Shown one piece after another: positions 13,846 to 28,700 of a DNA stretch of 64,000 bases (positions are counted from its first letter, which is position 1; each line of letters starts with the position of its first letter). The translations under genes and the position numbers were made by a program. The DNA is from Aulostomus chinensis (taxonomy: Eukaryota; Chordata; Actinopteri; Syngnathiformes; Aulostomidae): positions 28,845,074 through 28,909,073 of the forward strand of contig JBBMOA010000001.1 of assembly GCA_037954235.1 (NCBI GenBank), in the 5' to 3' direction. Under the pieces are notes generated by a model. It made no database searches. It had not been told where the DNA came from and saw nothing but the letters and a program-made list of their open reading frames with translations.

Positions 13846-16800
13846 GCTACAGTGATGTGGTGAGAGTTGCTACGAATCTCAAAATGATGCGACAGTGATG
13901 TAGTGAGAGTTGCTACGAACCTAAGAAGTGATGCTACATTGATGTAATAAGAGTTGCTACTAATCTCAAAATGATGCGACAGGAATGTCGTGAGAGTTGA
14001 TACGAATCTAAAAATGATGCTAAAGTGATGTAATGAGAGTTGCTACAAACCTAAGAAGTGATGCTACAGTGATGTGGTGAGAGTTGATAGTAATTTCAAA
14101 ATAATGCTAAAGCGGTGTAATGAGAGTTGCTACTTCCCTAAGAAATGATGCTACAATGATGTAGTGAGAGTTGCTAAGAACCTCAAAATGATGCAACAGT
14201 GATGTGGTGAGAGTTGCTACGAACCTCAAAATGATGCTACAGTGATGTGGTGAGAGTTGCTACGAACCGCAAAATGATGCTACAGTGACATAATGAGGGT
14301 TGCTATTTACCTAAGAAATGATGCTACAGTGATGTGGTGAGAGTTGCTACGAACCTCAAAATGATACTACAGTGATGTAATGAGGGTTGCTATTTACCTA
14401 AGAAATGATGCTACAGTGATGTGGTGAGAGTTGCTACGAACCTCAAAATGATGCTACAGTGATGTGGTGAGAGTTGCTACGAATCTCAAAATGATGCGAC
14501 AGTGATGTAGTGAGAGTTGCGACGAACCTAAGAAGTGATGCTACAGTGATGTAATGAGAGTTGCTACTAATCTCAAAATGATGCTACAGTAATGTCGTGA
14601 GAGTTGCTACGAATCTCAAAATGATGCTAAAGTGATGTAATGAGAGTTGCTACAAACCTAAGAAGTGATGCTACAGTGATGTGGTGAGAGTTGCTACGAA
14701 CCTCAAAATGATGCTACAGTGATGTGGTGAGAGTTGCTATGAATCTCAAAATGATGCGACAGTGATGTAGTGAGAGTTGCGACGAACCTAAGAAGTGATG
14801 CAACAGTGATGTAATGAGAGTTGCTACTCATCTCAAAATCATGCAACAGTAATTTCGTGGGAGTTGCTACGAATCTCAAAATGATGCTAAAGTGATGTAA
14901 TGAGAGTTGCTACAAACCTAAGAAGTGATGCTACAGTGATGTGGTGAGAGTTGATAGTAATTTCAAAATAATGCTAAAGCGGTGTAATGAGAGTTGCTAC
15001 TTCCCTAAGAAATGATGCGACAATGATGTAGTGAGAGTTGCTACGAACCTCAAAATGATGCTACAGTGATGTAATGAGGGTTGCTATTTACCTAAGAAAT
15101 GATGCTACAGTGATGTGGTGAGAGTTGCTATTTACCTAAGAAATGATGCTACAGTGATGTGGTGAGAGTTGCTACGAACCTCAAAATGATGCTACAGTGA
15201 TGTGGTGAGAGTTGCTATTTACCTAAGAAATGATGCTACAGTGATGTGGTGAGAGTTGATCGTAATTTCAAAATCACGCTAAAGTGATGCAATGAGAGTT
15301 GCTACTTTCCTAAAAAATGATGCTACAGTGATGTGGTAGTGAGTTGCTACAATCCTCAAAACGATTCTAAAGTGATGTAATGAGAGTTGCTACAAACCTA
15401 AGAAATGATGCTACAGTGATGTGGTGAGAGTTGCTACGAACCTCAAAATGATGCGACAGTGATGTCGTGAGAGTTGCTACGATCCTCAAAATGATGCTAA
15501 AGTGATGTAATGAGAGTTGCGACAAACCTAAGAAGTGATGCTACAGTGATGTAGTGAGAGTTGATAGTAATTTCAAAATAATGCTAAAGCTGTGTAATGA
15601 GAGTTGCTACTTCCCTAAGAAATGATGCGACAGTGATGTAGTGAGAGTTGCTACGAACCTCAAAATGATGGTACAGTGATGTAATGAGGGTTGCTATTTA
15701 CCTAAGAAATGATGCCACAGTGATGTGGTGAGAGTTGCTACGAATCTCAAAATGATGCTACAGTGATGTGGTGAGAGTTGCTACGAATCTCAAAATGATG
15801 CGACAGTGATGTAGTGAGAGTTGCTACGAACCTAAGAAGTGATGCTACATTGATGTAATAAGAGTTGCTACTAATCTCAAAATGATGCGACAGGAATGTC
15901 GTGAGAGTTGATACGAATCTAAAAATGATGCTAAAGTGATGTAATGAGAGTTGCTACAAACCTAAGAAGTGATGCTACAGTGATGTGGTGAGAGTTGATA
16001 GTAATTTCAAAATAATGCTAAAGCGGTGTAATGAGAGTTGCTACTTCCCTAAGAAATGATGCTACAATGATGTAGTGAGAGTTGCTAAGAACCTCAAAAT
16101 GATGCAACAGTGATGTGGTGAGAGTTGCTACGAACCTCAAAATGATGCTACAGTGATGTGGTGAGAGTTGCTACGAACCGCAAAATGATGCTACAGTGAC
16201 ATAATGAGGGTTGCTATTTACCTAAGAAATGATGCTACAGTGATGTGGTGAGAGTTGCTACGAACCTCAAAATGATACTACAGTGATGTAATGAGGGTTG
16301 CTATTTACCTAAGAAATGATGCTACAGTGATGTGGTGAGAGTTGCTACGAACCTCAAAATGATGCTACAGTGATGTGGTGAGAGTTGCTACGAATCTCAA
16401 AATGATGCGACAGTGATGTAGTGAGAGTTGCGACGAACCTAAGAAGTGATGCTACAGTGATGTAATGAGAGTTGCTACTAATCTCAAAATGATGCTACAG
16501 TAATGTCGTGAGAGTTGCTACGAATCTCAAAATGATGCTAAAGTGATGTAATGAGAGTTGCTACAAACCTAAGAAGTGATGCTACAGTGATGTGGTGAGA
16601 GTTGCTACGAACCTCAAAATGATGCTACAGTGATGTGGTGAGAGTTGCTATGAATCTCAAAATGATGCGACAGTGATGTAGTGAGAGTTGCGACGAACCT
16701 AAGAAGTGATGCAACAGTGATGTAATGAGAGTTGCTACTCATCTCAAAATCATGCAACAGTAATTTCGTGGGAGTTGCTACGAATCTCAAAATGATGCTA

Positions 16801-17746
16801 AAGTGATGTAATGAGAGTTGCTACAAACCTAAGAAGTGATGCTACAGTGATGTGGTGAGAGTTGATAGTAATTTCAAAATAATGCTAAAGCGGTGTAATG
16901 AGAGTTGCTACTTCCCTAAGAAATGATGCGACAATGATGTAGTGAGAGTTGCTACGAACCTCAAAATGATGCTACAGTGATGTAATGAGGGTTGCTATTT
17001 ACCTAAGAAATGATGCTACAGTGATGTGGTGAGAGTTGCTATTTACCTAAGAAATGATGCTACAGTGATGTGGTGAGAGTTGCTACGAACCTCAAAATGA
17101 TGCTACAGTGATGTGGTGAGAGTTGCTATTTACCTAAGAAATGATGCTACAGTGATGTGGTGAGAGTTGATCGTAATTTCAAAATCACGCTAAAGTGATG
17201 CAATGAGAGTTGCTACTTTCCTAAAAAATGATGCTACAGTGATGTGGTAGTGAGTTGCTACAATCCTCAAAACGATTCTAAAGTGATGTAATGAGAGTTG
17301 CTACAAACCTAAGAAATGATGCTACAGTGATGTGGTGAGAGTTGCTACGAACCTCAAAATGATGCGACAGTGATGTCGTGAGAGTTGCTACGATCCTCAA
17401 AATGATGCTAAAGTGATGTAATGAGAGTTGCGACAAACCTAAGAAGTGATGCTACAGTGATGTAGTGAGAGTTGATAGTAATTTCAAAATAATGCTAAAG
17501 CTGTGTAATGAGAGTTGCTACTTCCCTAAGAAATGATGCGACAGTGATGTAGTGAGAGTTGCTACGAACCTCAAAATGATGCTACAGTGATGTAATGAGG
17601 GTTGCTATTTACCTAAGAAATGATGCCACAGTGATGTGGTGAGAGTTGCTACGAATCTCAAAATGATGCTACAGTGATGTGGTGAGAGTTGCTACGAATC
17701 TCAAAATGATGCGACAGTGATGTAGTGAGAGTTGCTACGAACCTAA
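13846..17746 (+). repeat. Tandem duplication of a 1911-bp, 44-monomer block
   Basis: Two adjacent copies (about 13846-15756 and 15757-17667, with homology running on to 17746) match at a constant 1911-bp offset. Private variants are shared: ctacattgatgtaataagag (13936 and 15847), a cluster with gatgcgacaatgatg (15015 and 16926), and aagctgtgtaatg (about 15588 and 17499), where other copies read aagcggtgtaatg. Such sharing indicates block duplication after these mutations arose. Confidence 0.85.
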
Positions 17747-20439
17747 GAAGTGATGCTACAGTGATGTAATGAGAGTTGCTACTAATCTCAAAATCATGCT
17801 ACAGGAATGTCGTGAGAGTTGCTACGAACCTAAGAAGTGATGCTACAGTGATGTAATGAGAGTTGCTACTAATCTCAAAATCATGCTACAGGAATGTCGT
17901 GAGAGTTGCTATGAATCTCAAAATGATGCAAAAGTGATGTAATGAGAGTTGCTACAAACCTAAGAAGTGATGCAACAGTGATGTGGTGAGAGTTGATAGT
18001 AATTTCAAAATAATGCTAAAGCGGTGTAATGAGAGTTGCTACTTCCCTAAGAAATGATGCTACAATGATGTAGTGAGAGTTGGTACGAACCTCAAAATGA
18101 TGCTACAGTGATGTGGTGAGAGTTGCTACGAACCACAAAATGATGCTACAGTGACGTAATGAGGGTTGCTATTTACCTAAGAAATGATGCTACAGTGATG
18201 TGGTGAGAGTTGCTACGAACCTCAAAATGATGCTACAGTGATGTAATGAGGGTTGCTATTTACCGAAGAAATGATGCTACAGTGATGTGGTGAGAGTTGC
18301 TACGAATCTCAAAATGATACTACAGTGATGTGGTGAGAGTTGGTACGAACCGCAAAATGATGCTACAGTGATGTAATGAGGGTTGCTATTTACCTAAGAA
18401 ATGATGCTACAGTGATGTGGTGAGTGTTGCTACGAATCTCAAAATGATGCTACAGTGATGTAATGAGGGTTGCTATTTACCTAAGAAATGATGCTACAGT
18501 GATGTGGTGAGAGTTGCTACGAACCTCAAAATGATGCTACAGTGATGTAATGAGAGTTGCTACGAATCTCAAAATGATGCTAAAGTAATGTCCTGAGAGT
18601 TGCTACTATCCTCAAAATGATGCTAAAGTGATGTAATGAGAGTTGCTACAAACCTAAGAAGTGATGCTACAGTGATGTGGTGAGGGTTGCTACGAACCTC
18701 AAAATGATGCTACAGTGATGTGGTGAGAGTTGCTACGAATCTCAAAATGATGCGACAGTGATGTAGTGAGAGTTGCTACGAACCTAAGAAGTGATGCTAC
18801 ATTGATGTAATAAGAGTTGCTACTAATCTCAAAATGATGCGACAGGAATGTCGTGAGAGTTGATACGAATCTAAAAATGATGCTAAAGTGATGTAATGAG
18901 AGTTGCTACAAACCTAAGAAGTGATGCTACAGTGATGTGGTGAGAGTTGATAGTAATTTCAAAATAATGCTAAAGCGGTGTAATGAGAGTTGCTACTTCC
19001 CTAAGAAATGATGCTACAATGATGTAGTGAGAGTTGCTAAGAACCTCAAAATGATGCAACAGTGATGTGGTGAGAGTTGCTACGAACCTCAAAATGATGC
19101 TACAGTGATGTGGTGAGAGTTGCTACGAACCGCAAAATGATGCTACAGTGACATAATGAGGGTTGCTATTTACCTAAGAAATGATGCTACAGTGATGTGG
19201 TGAGAGTTGCTACGAACCTCAAAATGATACTACAGTGATGTAATGAGGGTTGCTATTTACCTAAAAAATGATGCTACAGTGATGTGGTGAGAGTTGCTAC
19301 GAACCTCAAAATGATGCTACAGTGATGTGGTGAGAGTTGCTACGAATCTCAAAATGATGCTACAGTAATGTCGTGAGAGTTGCTACGAATCTCAAAATGA
19401 TGCTAAAGTGATGTAATGAGAGTTGCTACAAACCTAAGAAGTGATGCTACAGTGATGTGGTGAGAGTTGCTACGAACCTCAAAATGATGCTACAGTGATG
19501 TGGTGAGAGTTGCTATGAATCTCAAAATGATGCGACAGTGATGTAGTGAGAGTTGCGACGAACCTAAGAAGTGATGCAACAGTGATGTAATGAGAGTTGC
19601 TACTAACCTCAAAATGATGCTACAGTAATGTCGTGAGAGTTGCTACGAATCTCAAAATGATGCTAAAGTGATGTAATGAGAGTTGCTACAAACCTAAGAA
19701 GTGATGCTACAGTGATGTGGTGAGAGTTGCTACGAACCTCAAAATGATGCTACAGTGATGTGGTGAGAGTTGCTATGAATCTCAAAATGATGCGACAGTG
19801 ATGTAGTGAGAGTTGCGACGAACCTAAGAAGTGATGCAACAGTGATGTAATGAGAGTTGCTACTCATCTCAAAATCATGCAACAGTAATTTCGTGGGAGT
19901 TGCTACGAATCTCAAAATGATGCTAAAGTGATGTAATGAGAGTTGCTACAAACCTAAGAAGTGATGCTACAGTGATGTGGTGAGAGTTGATAGTAATTTC
20001 AAAATAATGCTAAAGCGGTGTAATGAGAGTTGCTACTTCCCTAAGAAATGATGCTACAATGATGTAGTGAGAGTTGCTACGAACCTCAAAATGATGCTAC
20101 AGTGATGTAATGAGGGTTGCTATTTACCTAAGAAATGATGCTACAGTGATGTGGTGAGAGTTGCTATTTACCTAAGAAATGATGCTACAGTGATGTGGTG
20201 AGAGTTGCTACGAACCTCAAAATGATGCTACAGTGATGTGGTGAGAGTTGCTATTTACCTAAGAAATGATGCTACAGTGATGTGGTGAGAGTTGATCGTA
20301 ATTTCAAAATCACGCTAAAGTGATGCAATGAGAGTTGCTACTTTCCTAAAAAATGATGCTACAGTGATGTGGTAGTGAGTTGCTACAATCCTCAAAACGA
20401 TTCTAAAGTGATGTAATGAGAGTTGCTACAAACCTAAGA

Positions 20440-23400
20440 AATGATGCTACAGTGATGTGGTGAGAGTTGCTACGAACCTCAAAATGATGCGACAGTGATG
20501 TCGTGAGAGTTGCTACGATCCTCAAAATGATGCTAAAGTGATGTAATGAGAGTTGCGACAAACCTAAGAAGTGATGCTACAGTGATGTAGTGAGAGTTGA
20601 TAGTAATTTCAAAATAATGCTAAAGCGGTGTAATGAGAGTTGCTACTTCCCGAAAAGAAATGACTCGACAGTGATGTAGTGAGAGTTGCTACGAACCTCA
20701 AAATGATGCTACAGTGATGTAATGAGGGTTGCTATTTACCGAAGAAATGATGCTACAGTGATGTGGTGAGAGTTGCTACGAACCTCAAAATGATGCTACA
20801 GTGATGTAATGAGAGTTGCTACGAATCTCAAAATGATGCTAAAGTAATGTCGTGAGAGTTGCTACGAACCTCAAAATAATGCAACAGTGATGTAGTGAGA
20901 GTTGCTACGATCTTCAAAATGATGCTAAAGTGATGTAATGAGAATTGCGAAAAACCTAAGAAGTGATGCTACAGTGATGTAGTGAGAGTTGCTACGAACC
21001 GCAAAATGATGCTCCAGTGATATAATGAGGGTTGCTATTTACCTAAGAAATGATGCTACAGTGATGTGGTGAGAGTTGCTACGAACTACAAAATGATGCT
21101 ACAGTGATATAATGAGAGTTGCTACAAACCTAAGAAATGATGCTACAGTGATGTGGTGAGAGTTGCTACGAATCTCAAAATGATGCTACAGTGATGTGGT
21201 GAGAGTTGCTACGAATCTCAAAATGATGCGACAGTGATGTAGTGAGAGTTGCTACGAACCTAAGAAGTGATGCAACAGTGATGTAATGAGAGTTGCTACT
21301 AATCTCAAAATCATGCTACAGGAATGTCGTGAGAGTTGCTACGAATCTCAAAATGATGCTAAAGTGATGTAATGAGAGTTGCTACAAACCTAAGAAGTGA
21401 TGCTACAGTGATGTGGTGAGAGTTGATAGTAATTTCAAAATAATGCTAAAGCGGTGTAATGAGAGTTGCTACTTCCCTAAGAAATGATGCTACAATGATG
21501 TAGTGAGAGTTGCTACGAACCTCAAAATGATGCTACAGTGATGTGGTGAGAGTTGCTACGAACCACAAAATGATGCTACAGTGATGTAATGAGGGTTGCT
21601 ATTTACCTAAGAAATGATGCTACAGTGATGTGGTGAGAGTTGCTACGAACCTCAAAATGATGCTACAGTGATGTGGTGAGAGTTGCTACGAATCTCAAAA
21701 TGATGCGACAGTGATGTAGTGAGAGTTGCTACGAACCTAAGAAATGATGCTACAGTGATGTGGTGAGAGTTGCTACGAACCTCAAAATGATACTACAGTG
21801 ATGTAATGAGGGTTGCTATTTACCTAAGAAATGATGCTACAGTGATGTGGTGAGAGTTGCTACGAACCTCAAAATGATGCTACAGTGATGTGGTGAGAGT
21901 TGCTACGAATCTCAAAATGATGCGACAGTGATGTAGTGAGAGTTGCTACGAACCTCAAAATGATGCTACAGTGATGTAATGAGGGTTGCTATTTACCTAA
22001 GAAATGATGCTACAGTGATGTGGTGAGAGTTGCTACGAACCTCAAAATGATGCTACAGTGATGTAATGAGAGTTGCTACGAATCTCAAAATGATGCAAAA
22101 GTAATGTCGTGAGAGTTGCTACTATCCTCAAAATAATGCAACAGTGATGTAGTGAGAGTTGCTACGATCTTCAAAATGATGCTAAAGTGATGTAATGAGA
22201 ATTGCGAAAAACCTAAGAAGTGATGCTACAGTGATGTAGTGAGAGTTGCTACGAACCGCAAAATGATGCTCCAGTGATATAATGAGGGTTGCTATTTACC
22301 TAAGAAATGATGCTACAGTGATGTGGTGAGAGTTGCTACGAACTTCAAAATGATGCTACAGTGATATAATGAGAGTTGCTACAAACCTAAGAAATGATGC
22401 TACAGTGATGTGGTGAGAGTTGCTACGAACCTCAAAATGATGCTACAGTGATGTGGTGAGAGTTGCTACGAATCTCAAAATGATGCGACAGTGATGTAGT
22501 GAGAGTTGCTACGAACCTAAGAAATGATGCTACAGTGATGTGGTGAGAGTTGCTACGAACCTCAAAATGATACTACAGTGATGTAATGAGGGTTGCTATT
22601 TACCTAAGAAATGATGCTACAGTGATGTGGTGAGAGTTGCTACGAACCTCAAAATGATGCTACAGTGATGTGGTGAGAGTTGCTACGAATCTCAAAATGA
22701 TGCGACAGTGATGTAGTGAGAGTTGCTACGAACCTCAAAATGATGCTACAGTGATGTAATGAGGGTTGCTATTTACCTAAGAAATGATGCTACAGTGATG
22801 TGGTGAGAGTTGCTACGAACCTCAAAATGATGCTACAGTGATGTAATGAGAGTTGCTACGAATCTCAAAATGATGCTAAAGTAATGTCGTGAGAGTTGCT
22901 ACTATCCTCAAAATAATGCAACAGTGATGTAGTGAGAGTTGCTACGATCTTCAAAATGATGCTAAAGTGATGTAATGAGAATTGCGAAAAACCTAAGAAG
23001 TGATGCTACAGTGATGTAGTGAGAGTTGCTACGAACCGCAAAATGATGCTCCAGTGATATAATGAGGGTTGCTATTTACCTAAGAAATGATGCTACAGTG
23101 ATGTGGTGAGAGTTGCTACGAACTTCAAAATGATGCTACAGTGATATAATGAGAGTTGCTACAAACCTAAGAAATGATGCTACAGTGATGTGGTGAGAGT
23201 TGCTACGAACCTCAAAATGATGCTACAGTGATGTGGTGAGAGTTGCTACGAATCTCAAAATGATGCGACAGTGATGTAGTGAGAGTTGCTACGAACCTAA
23301 GAAGTGATGCTACAGTGATGTAATGAGAGTTGCTACTAATCTCAAAATCATGCTACAGGAATGTCGTGAGAGTTGCTACGAATCTCAAAATGATGCTAAA

Positions 23401-24850
23401 GTGATGTAATGAGAGTTGCTACAAACCTAAGAAGTGATGCTACAGTGATGTGGTGAGAGTTGATAGTAATTTCAAAATAATGCTAAAGCGGTGTAATGGG
23501 AGTTGCTACTTCCCTAAGAAATGATGCTACAATGATGTAGTGAGAGTTGCTACGAACCTCAAAATGATGCTACAGTGATGTGGTGAGAGTTGCTACGAAC
23601 CACAAAATGATGCTACAGTGATGTAATGAGGGTTGCTATTTACCTAATAAATGATGCTACAGTGATGTGGTGAGAGTTGCTACGAACCTCAAAATGATGC
23701 TACAGTGATGTGGTGAGAGTTGCTACGAATCTCAAAATGATGCGACAGTGATGTAGTGAGAGTTGCTACGAACCTAAGAAGTGATGCTACAGTGATGTAA
23801 TGAGAGTTGCTACTAATCTCAAAATCATGCTACAGTAATGTCGTGAGAGTTGCTACGAATCTCAAAATGATGCTAAAGTGATGTAATGAGAGTTGCTACA
23901 AACCTAAGAAGTGATGCTACAGTGATGTGGTGAGAGTTGATAGTAATTTCAAAATAATGCTAAAGCGGTGTAATGAGAGTTGCTACTTCCCTAAGAAATG
24001 ATGCTACAATGATGTAGTGAGAGTTGCTACGAACCTCAAAATGATGCTACAGTGATGTAATGAGGGTTGCTATTTACCTAAGAAATGATGCTACAGTGAT
24101 GTGGTGAGAGTTGCTATTTACCTAAGAAATGATGCTACAGTGATGTGGTGAGAGTTGCTACGAACCTCAAAATGATGCTACAGTGATGTGGTGAGAGTTG
24201 CTACGAATCTCAAAATGATGCGACAGTGATGTAGTGAGAGTTGCTACGAACCTAAGAAGTGATGCTACAGTGATGTAATGAGAGTTGCTACTAATCTCAA
24301 AATCATGCTACAGTAATGTCGTGAGAGTTGCTACGAATCTCAAAATGATGCTAAAGTGATGTAATGAGAGTTGCTACAAACCTAAGAAGTGATGCTACAG
24401 TGATGTGGTGAGAGTTGATAGTAATTTCAAAATCACGCTAAAGTGATGCAATGAGAGTTGCTACTTTCCTAAGAAATGATGCTACAGTAATGTGGTGAGA
24501 GTTGCTACAATCCTCAAAATGATTCTAAAGTGATGTAATGAGAGTTGCTACGAATCTCAAAATGATGCGACAGTGATGTCGTGAGAGTTGCTACGATCCT
24601 CAAAATGATGCTAAAGTGATGTAATGAGAGTTGCGACAAACCTAAGAAGTGATGTTACATTGATGTAGTGAGAGTTGCTACGAACCGCAAAATGATGCTC
24701 CAGTGATATAATGAGGGTTGCTATTTACCTAAGAAATGATGCTACAGTGATGTGGTGAGAGTTGCTACGAACTTCAAAATGATGCTACAGTGATATAATG
24801 AGAGTTGCTACAAACCTAAGAAATGATGCTACAGTGATGTGGTGAGAGTT
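20440..24850 (+). repeat. Large array segment duplicated at 25733-29363
   Basis: Left part matches at offset 5293 bp, marked by the unusual tcccgaaaagaaatgactcg at 20649 and 25942. The right part (from 23281) matches at offset 4513 bp. The 780-bp change in offset equals the internal 780-bp tandem duplication present only in this left copy. Confidence 0.85.
21721..23280 (+). repeat. Two tandem copies of a 780-bp, 18-monomer block
   Basis: Copies 21721-22500 and 22501-23280 were compared line by line. They appear identical except near 22097/22877, where one reads gatgcaaaagtaatg and the other gatgctaaagtaatg. The corresponding segment at 27014-27793 is single, so this is the youngest event I can recognise in the array. 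Confidence 0.9.
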
Positions 24851-25732
24851 GCTACGAACCTCAAAATGATGCTACAGTGATGTGGTGAGAGTTGCTACGA
24901 ATCTCAAAATGATGCGACAGTGATGTAGTGAGAGTTGCTACGAACCTAAGAAGTGATGCTACAGTGATGTAATGAGAGTTGCTACTAATCTCAAAATCAT
25001 GCTACAGGAATGTCGTGAGAGTTGCTACGAATCTCAAAATGATGCTAAAGTGATGTAATGAGAGTTGCTACAAACCTAAGAAGTGATGCTACAGTGATGT
25101 GGTGAGAGTTGATAGTAATTTCAAAATAATGCTAAAGCGGTGTAATGGGAGTTGCTACTTCCCTAAGAAATGATGCTACAATGATGTAGTGAGAGTTGCT
25201 ACGAACCTCAAAATGATGCTACAGTGATGTGGTGAGAGTTGCTACGAACCACAAAATGATGCTACAGTGATGTAATGAGGGTTGCAATTTACCTAAGAAA
25301 TGATGCTACAGTGATGTGGTGAGAGTTGCTACGAACCTCAAAATGATGCTACAGTGATGTGGTGAGAGTTGCTACGAATCTCAAAATGATGCGACAGTGA
25401 TGTAGTGAGAGTTGCTACGAACCTAAGAAGTGATGCTACAGTGATGTAATGAGAGTTGCTACTAATCTCAAAATCATGCTACAGTAATGTCGTGAGAGTT
25501 TGTACGAATCTCAAAATGATGCTAAAGTGATGTAATGAGAGTTGCTACAAACCTAAGAAGTGATGCTACAGTGATGTGGTGAGAGTTGATAGTAATTTCA
25601 AAATAATGCTAAAGCGGTGTAATGAGAGTTGCTACTTCCCTAAGAAATGATGCTACAATGATGTAGTGAGAGTTGCTACGAACCTCAAAATGATGCTACA
25701 GTGATGTAATGAGGGTTGCTATTTACCTAAGA

Positions 25733-28700
25733 AATGATGCTACAGTGATGTGGTGAGAGTTGCTACGAACCTCAAAATGATGCGACAGTGATGTCGTGAG
25801 AGTTGCTACGATCCTCAAAATGATGCTAAAGTGATGTAATGAGAGTTGCGACAAACCTAAGAAGTGATGCTACAGTGATGTAGTGAGAGTTGATAGTAAT
25901 TTCAAAATAATGCTAAAGCGGTGTAATGAGAGTTGCTACTTCCCGAAAAGAAATGACTCGACAGTGATGTAGTGAGAGTTGCTACGAACCTCAAAATGAT
26001 GCTACAGTGATGTAATGAGGGTTGCTATTTACCGAAGAAATGATGCTACAGTGATGTGGTGAGAGTTGCTACGAACCTCAAAATGATGCTACAGTGATGT
26101 AATGAGAGTTGCTACGAATCTCAAAATGATGCTAAAGTAATGTCGTGAGAGTTGCTACGAACCTCAAAATAATGCAACAGTGATGTAGTGAGAGTTGCTA
26201 CGATCTTCAAAATGATGCTAAAGTGATGTAATGAGAATTGCGAAAAACCTAAGAAGTGATGCTACAGTGATGTAGTGAGAGTTGCTACGAACCGCAAAAT
26301 GATGCTCCAGTGATATAATGAGGGTTGCTATTTACCTAAGAAATGATGCTACAGTGATGTGGTGAGAGTTGCTACGAACTACAAAATGATGCTACAGTGA
26401 TATAATGAGAGTTGCTACAAACCTAAGAAATGATGCTACAGTGATGTGGTGAGAGTTGCTACGAACCTCAAAATGATGCTACAGTGATGTGGTGAGAGTT
26501 GCTACGAATCTCAAAATGATGCGACAGTGATGTAGTGAGAGTTGCTACGAACCTAAGAAGTGATGCAACAGTGATGTAATGAGAGTTGCTACTAATCTCA
26601 AAATCATGCTACAGGAATGTCGTGAGAGTTGCTACGAATCTCAAAATGATGCTAAAGTGATGTAATGAGAGTTGCTACAAACCTAAGAAGTGATGCTACA
26701 GTGATGTGGTGAGAGTTGATAGTAATTTCAAAATAATGCTAAAGCGGTGTAATGAGAGTTGCTACTTCCCTAAGAAATGATGCTACAATGATGTAGTGAG
26801 AGTTGCTACGAACCTCAAAATGATGCTACAGTGATGTGGTGAGAGTTGCTACGAACCACAAAATGATGCTACAGTGATGTAATGAGGGTTGCTATTTACC
26901 TAAGAAATGATGCTACAGTGATGTGGTGAGAGTTGCTACGAACCTCAAAATGATGCTACAGTGATGTGGTGAGAGTTGCTACGAATCTCAAAATGATGCG
27001 ACAGTGATGTAGTGAGAGTTGCTACGAACCTAAGAAATGATGCTACAGTGATGTGGTGAGAGTTGCTACGAACCTCAAAATGATACTACAGTGATGTAAT
27101 GAGGGTTGCTATTTACCTAAGAAATGATGCTACAGTGATGTGGTGAGAGTTGCTACGAACCTCAAAATGATGCTACAGTGATGTGGTGAGAGTTGCTACG
27201 AATCTCAAAATGATGCGACAGTGATGTAGTGAGAGTTGCTACGAACCTCAAAATGATGCTACAGTGATGTAATGAGGGTTGCTATTTACCTAAGAAATGA
27301 TGCTACAGTGATGTGGTGAGAGTTGCTACGAACCTCAAAATGATGCTACAGTGATGTAATGAGAGTTGCTACGAATCTCAAAATGATGCTAAAGTAATGT
27401 CGTGAGAGTTGCTACTATCCTCAAAATAATGCAACAGTGATGTAGTGAGAGTTGCTACGATCTTCAAAATGATGCTAAAGTGATGTAATGAGAATTGCGA
27501 AAAACCTAAGAAGTGATGCTACAGTGATGTAGTGAGAGTTGCTACGAACCGCAAAATGATGCTCCAGTGATATAATGAGGGTTGCTATTTACCTAAGAAA
27601 TGATGCGACAGTGATGTGGTGAGAGTTGCTACGAACTTCAAAATGATGCTACAGTGATATAATGAGAGTTGCTACAAACCTAAGAAATGATGCTACAGTG
27701 ATGTGGTGAGAGTTGCTACGAACCTCAAAATGATGCTACAGTGATGTGGTGAGAGTTGCTACGAATCTCAAAATGATGCGACAGTGATGTAGTGAGAGTT
27801 GCTACGAACCTAAGAAGTGATGCTACAGTGATGTAATGAGAGTTGCTACTAATCTCAAAATCATGCTACAGGAATGTCGTGAGAGTTGCTACGAATCTCA
27901 AAATGATGCTAAAGTGATGTAATGAGAGTTGCTACAAACCTAAGAAGTGATGCTACAGTGATGTGGTGAGAGTTGATAGTAATTTCAAAATAATGCTAAA
28001 GCGGTGTAATGGGAGTTGCTACTTCCCTAAGAAATGATGCTACAATGATGTAGTGAGAGTTGCTACGAACCTCAAAATGATGCTACAGTGATGTGGTGAG
28101 AGTTGCTACGAACCACAAAATGATGCTACAGTGATGTAATGAGGGTTGCTATTTACCTAAGAAATGATGCTACAGTGATGTGGTGAGAGTTGCTACGAAC
28201 CTCAAAATGATGCTACAGTGATGTGGTGAGAGTTGCTACGAATCTCAAAATGATGCGACAGTGATGTAGTGAGAGTTGCTACGAACCTAAGAAGTGATGC
28301 TACAGTGATGTAATGAGAGTTGCTACTAATCTCAAAATCATGCTACAGTAATGTCGTGAGAGTTGCTACGAATCTCAAAATGATGCTAAAGTGATGTAAT
28401 GAGAGTTGCTACAAACCTAAGAAGTGATGCTACAGTGATGTGGTTAGAGTTGATAGTAATTTCAAAATAATGCTAAAGCGGTGTAATGAGAGTTGCTACT
28501 TCCCTAAGAAATGATGCTACAATGATGTAGTAAGAGTTGCTACGAACCTCAAAATGATGCTACAGTGATGTAATGAGGGTTGCTATTTACCTAAGAAATG
28601 ATGCTACAGTGATGTGGTGAGAGTTGCTATTTACCTAAGAAATGATGCTACAGTGATGTGGTGAGAGTTGCTACGAACCTCAAAATGATGCTACAGTGAT

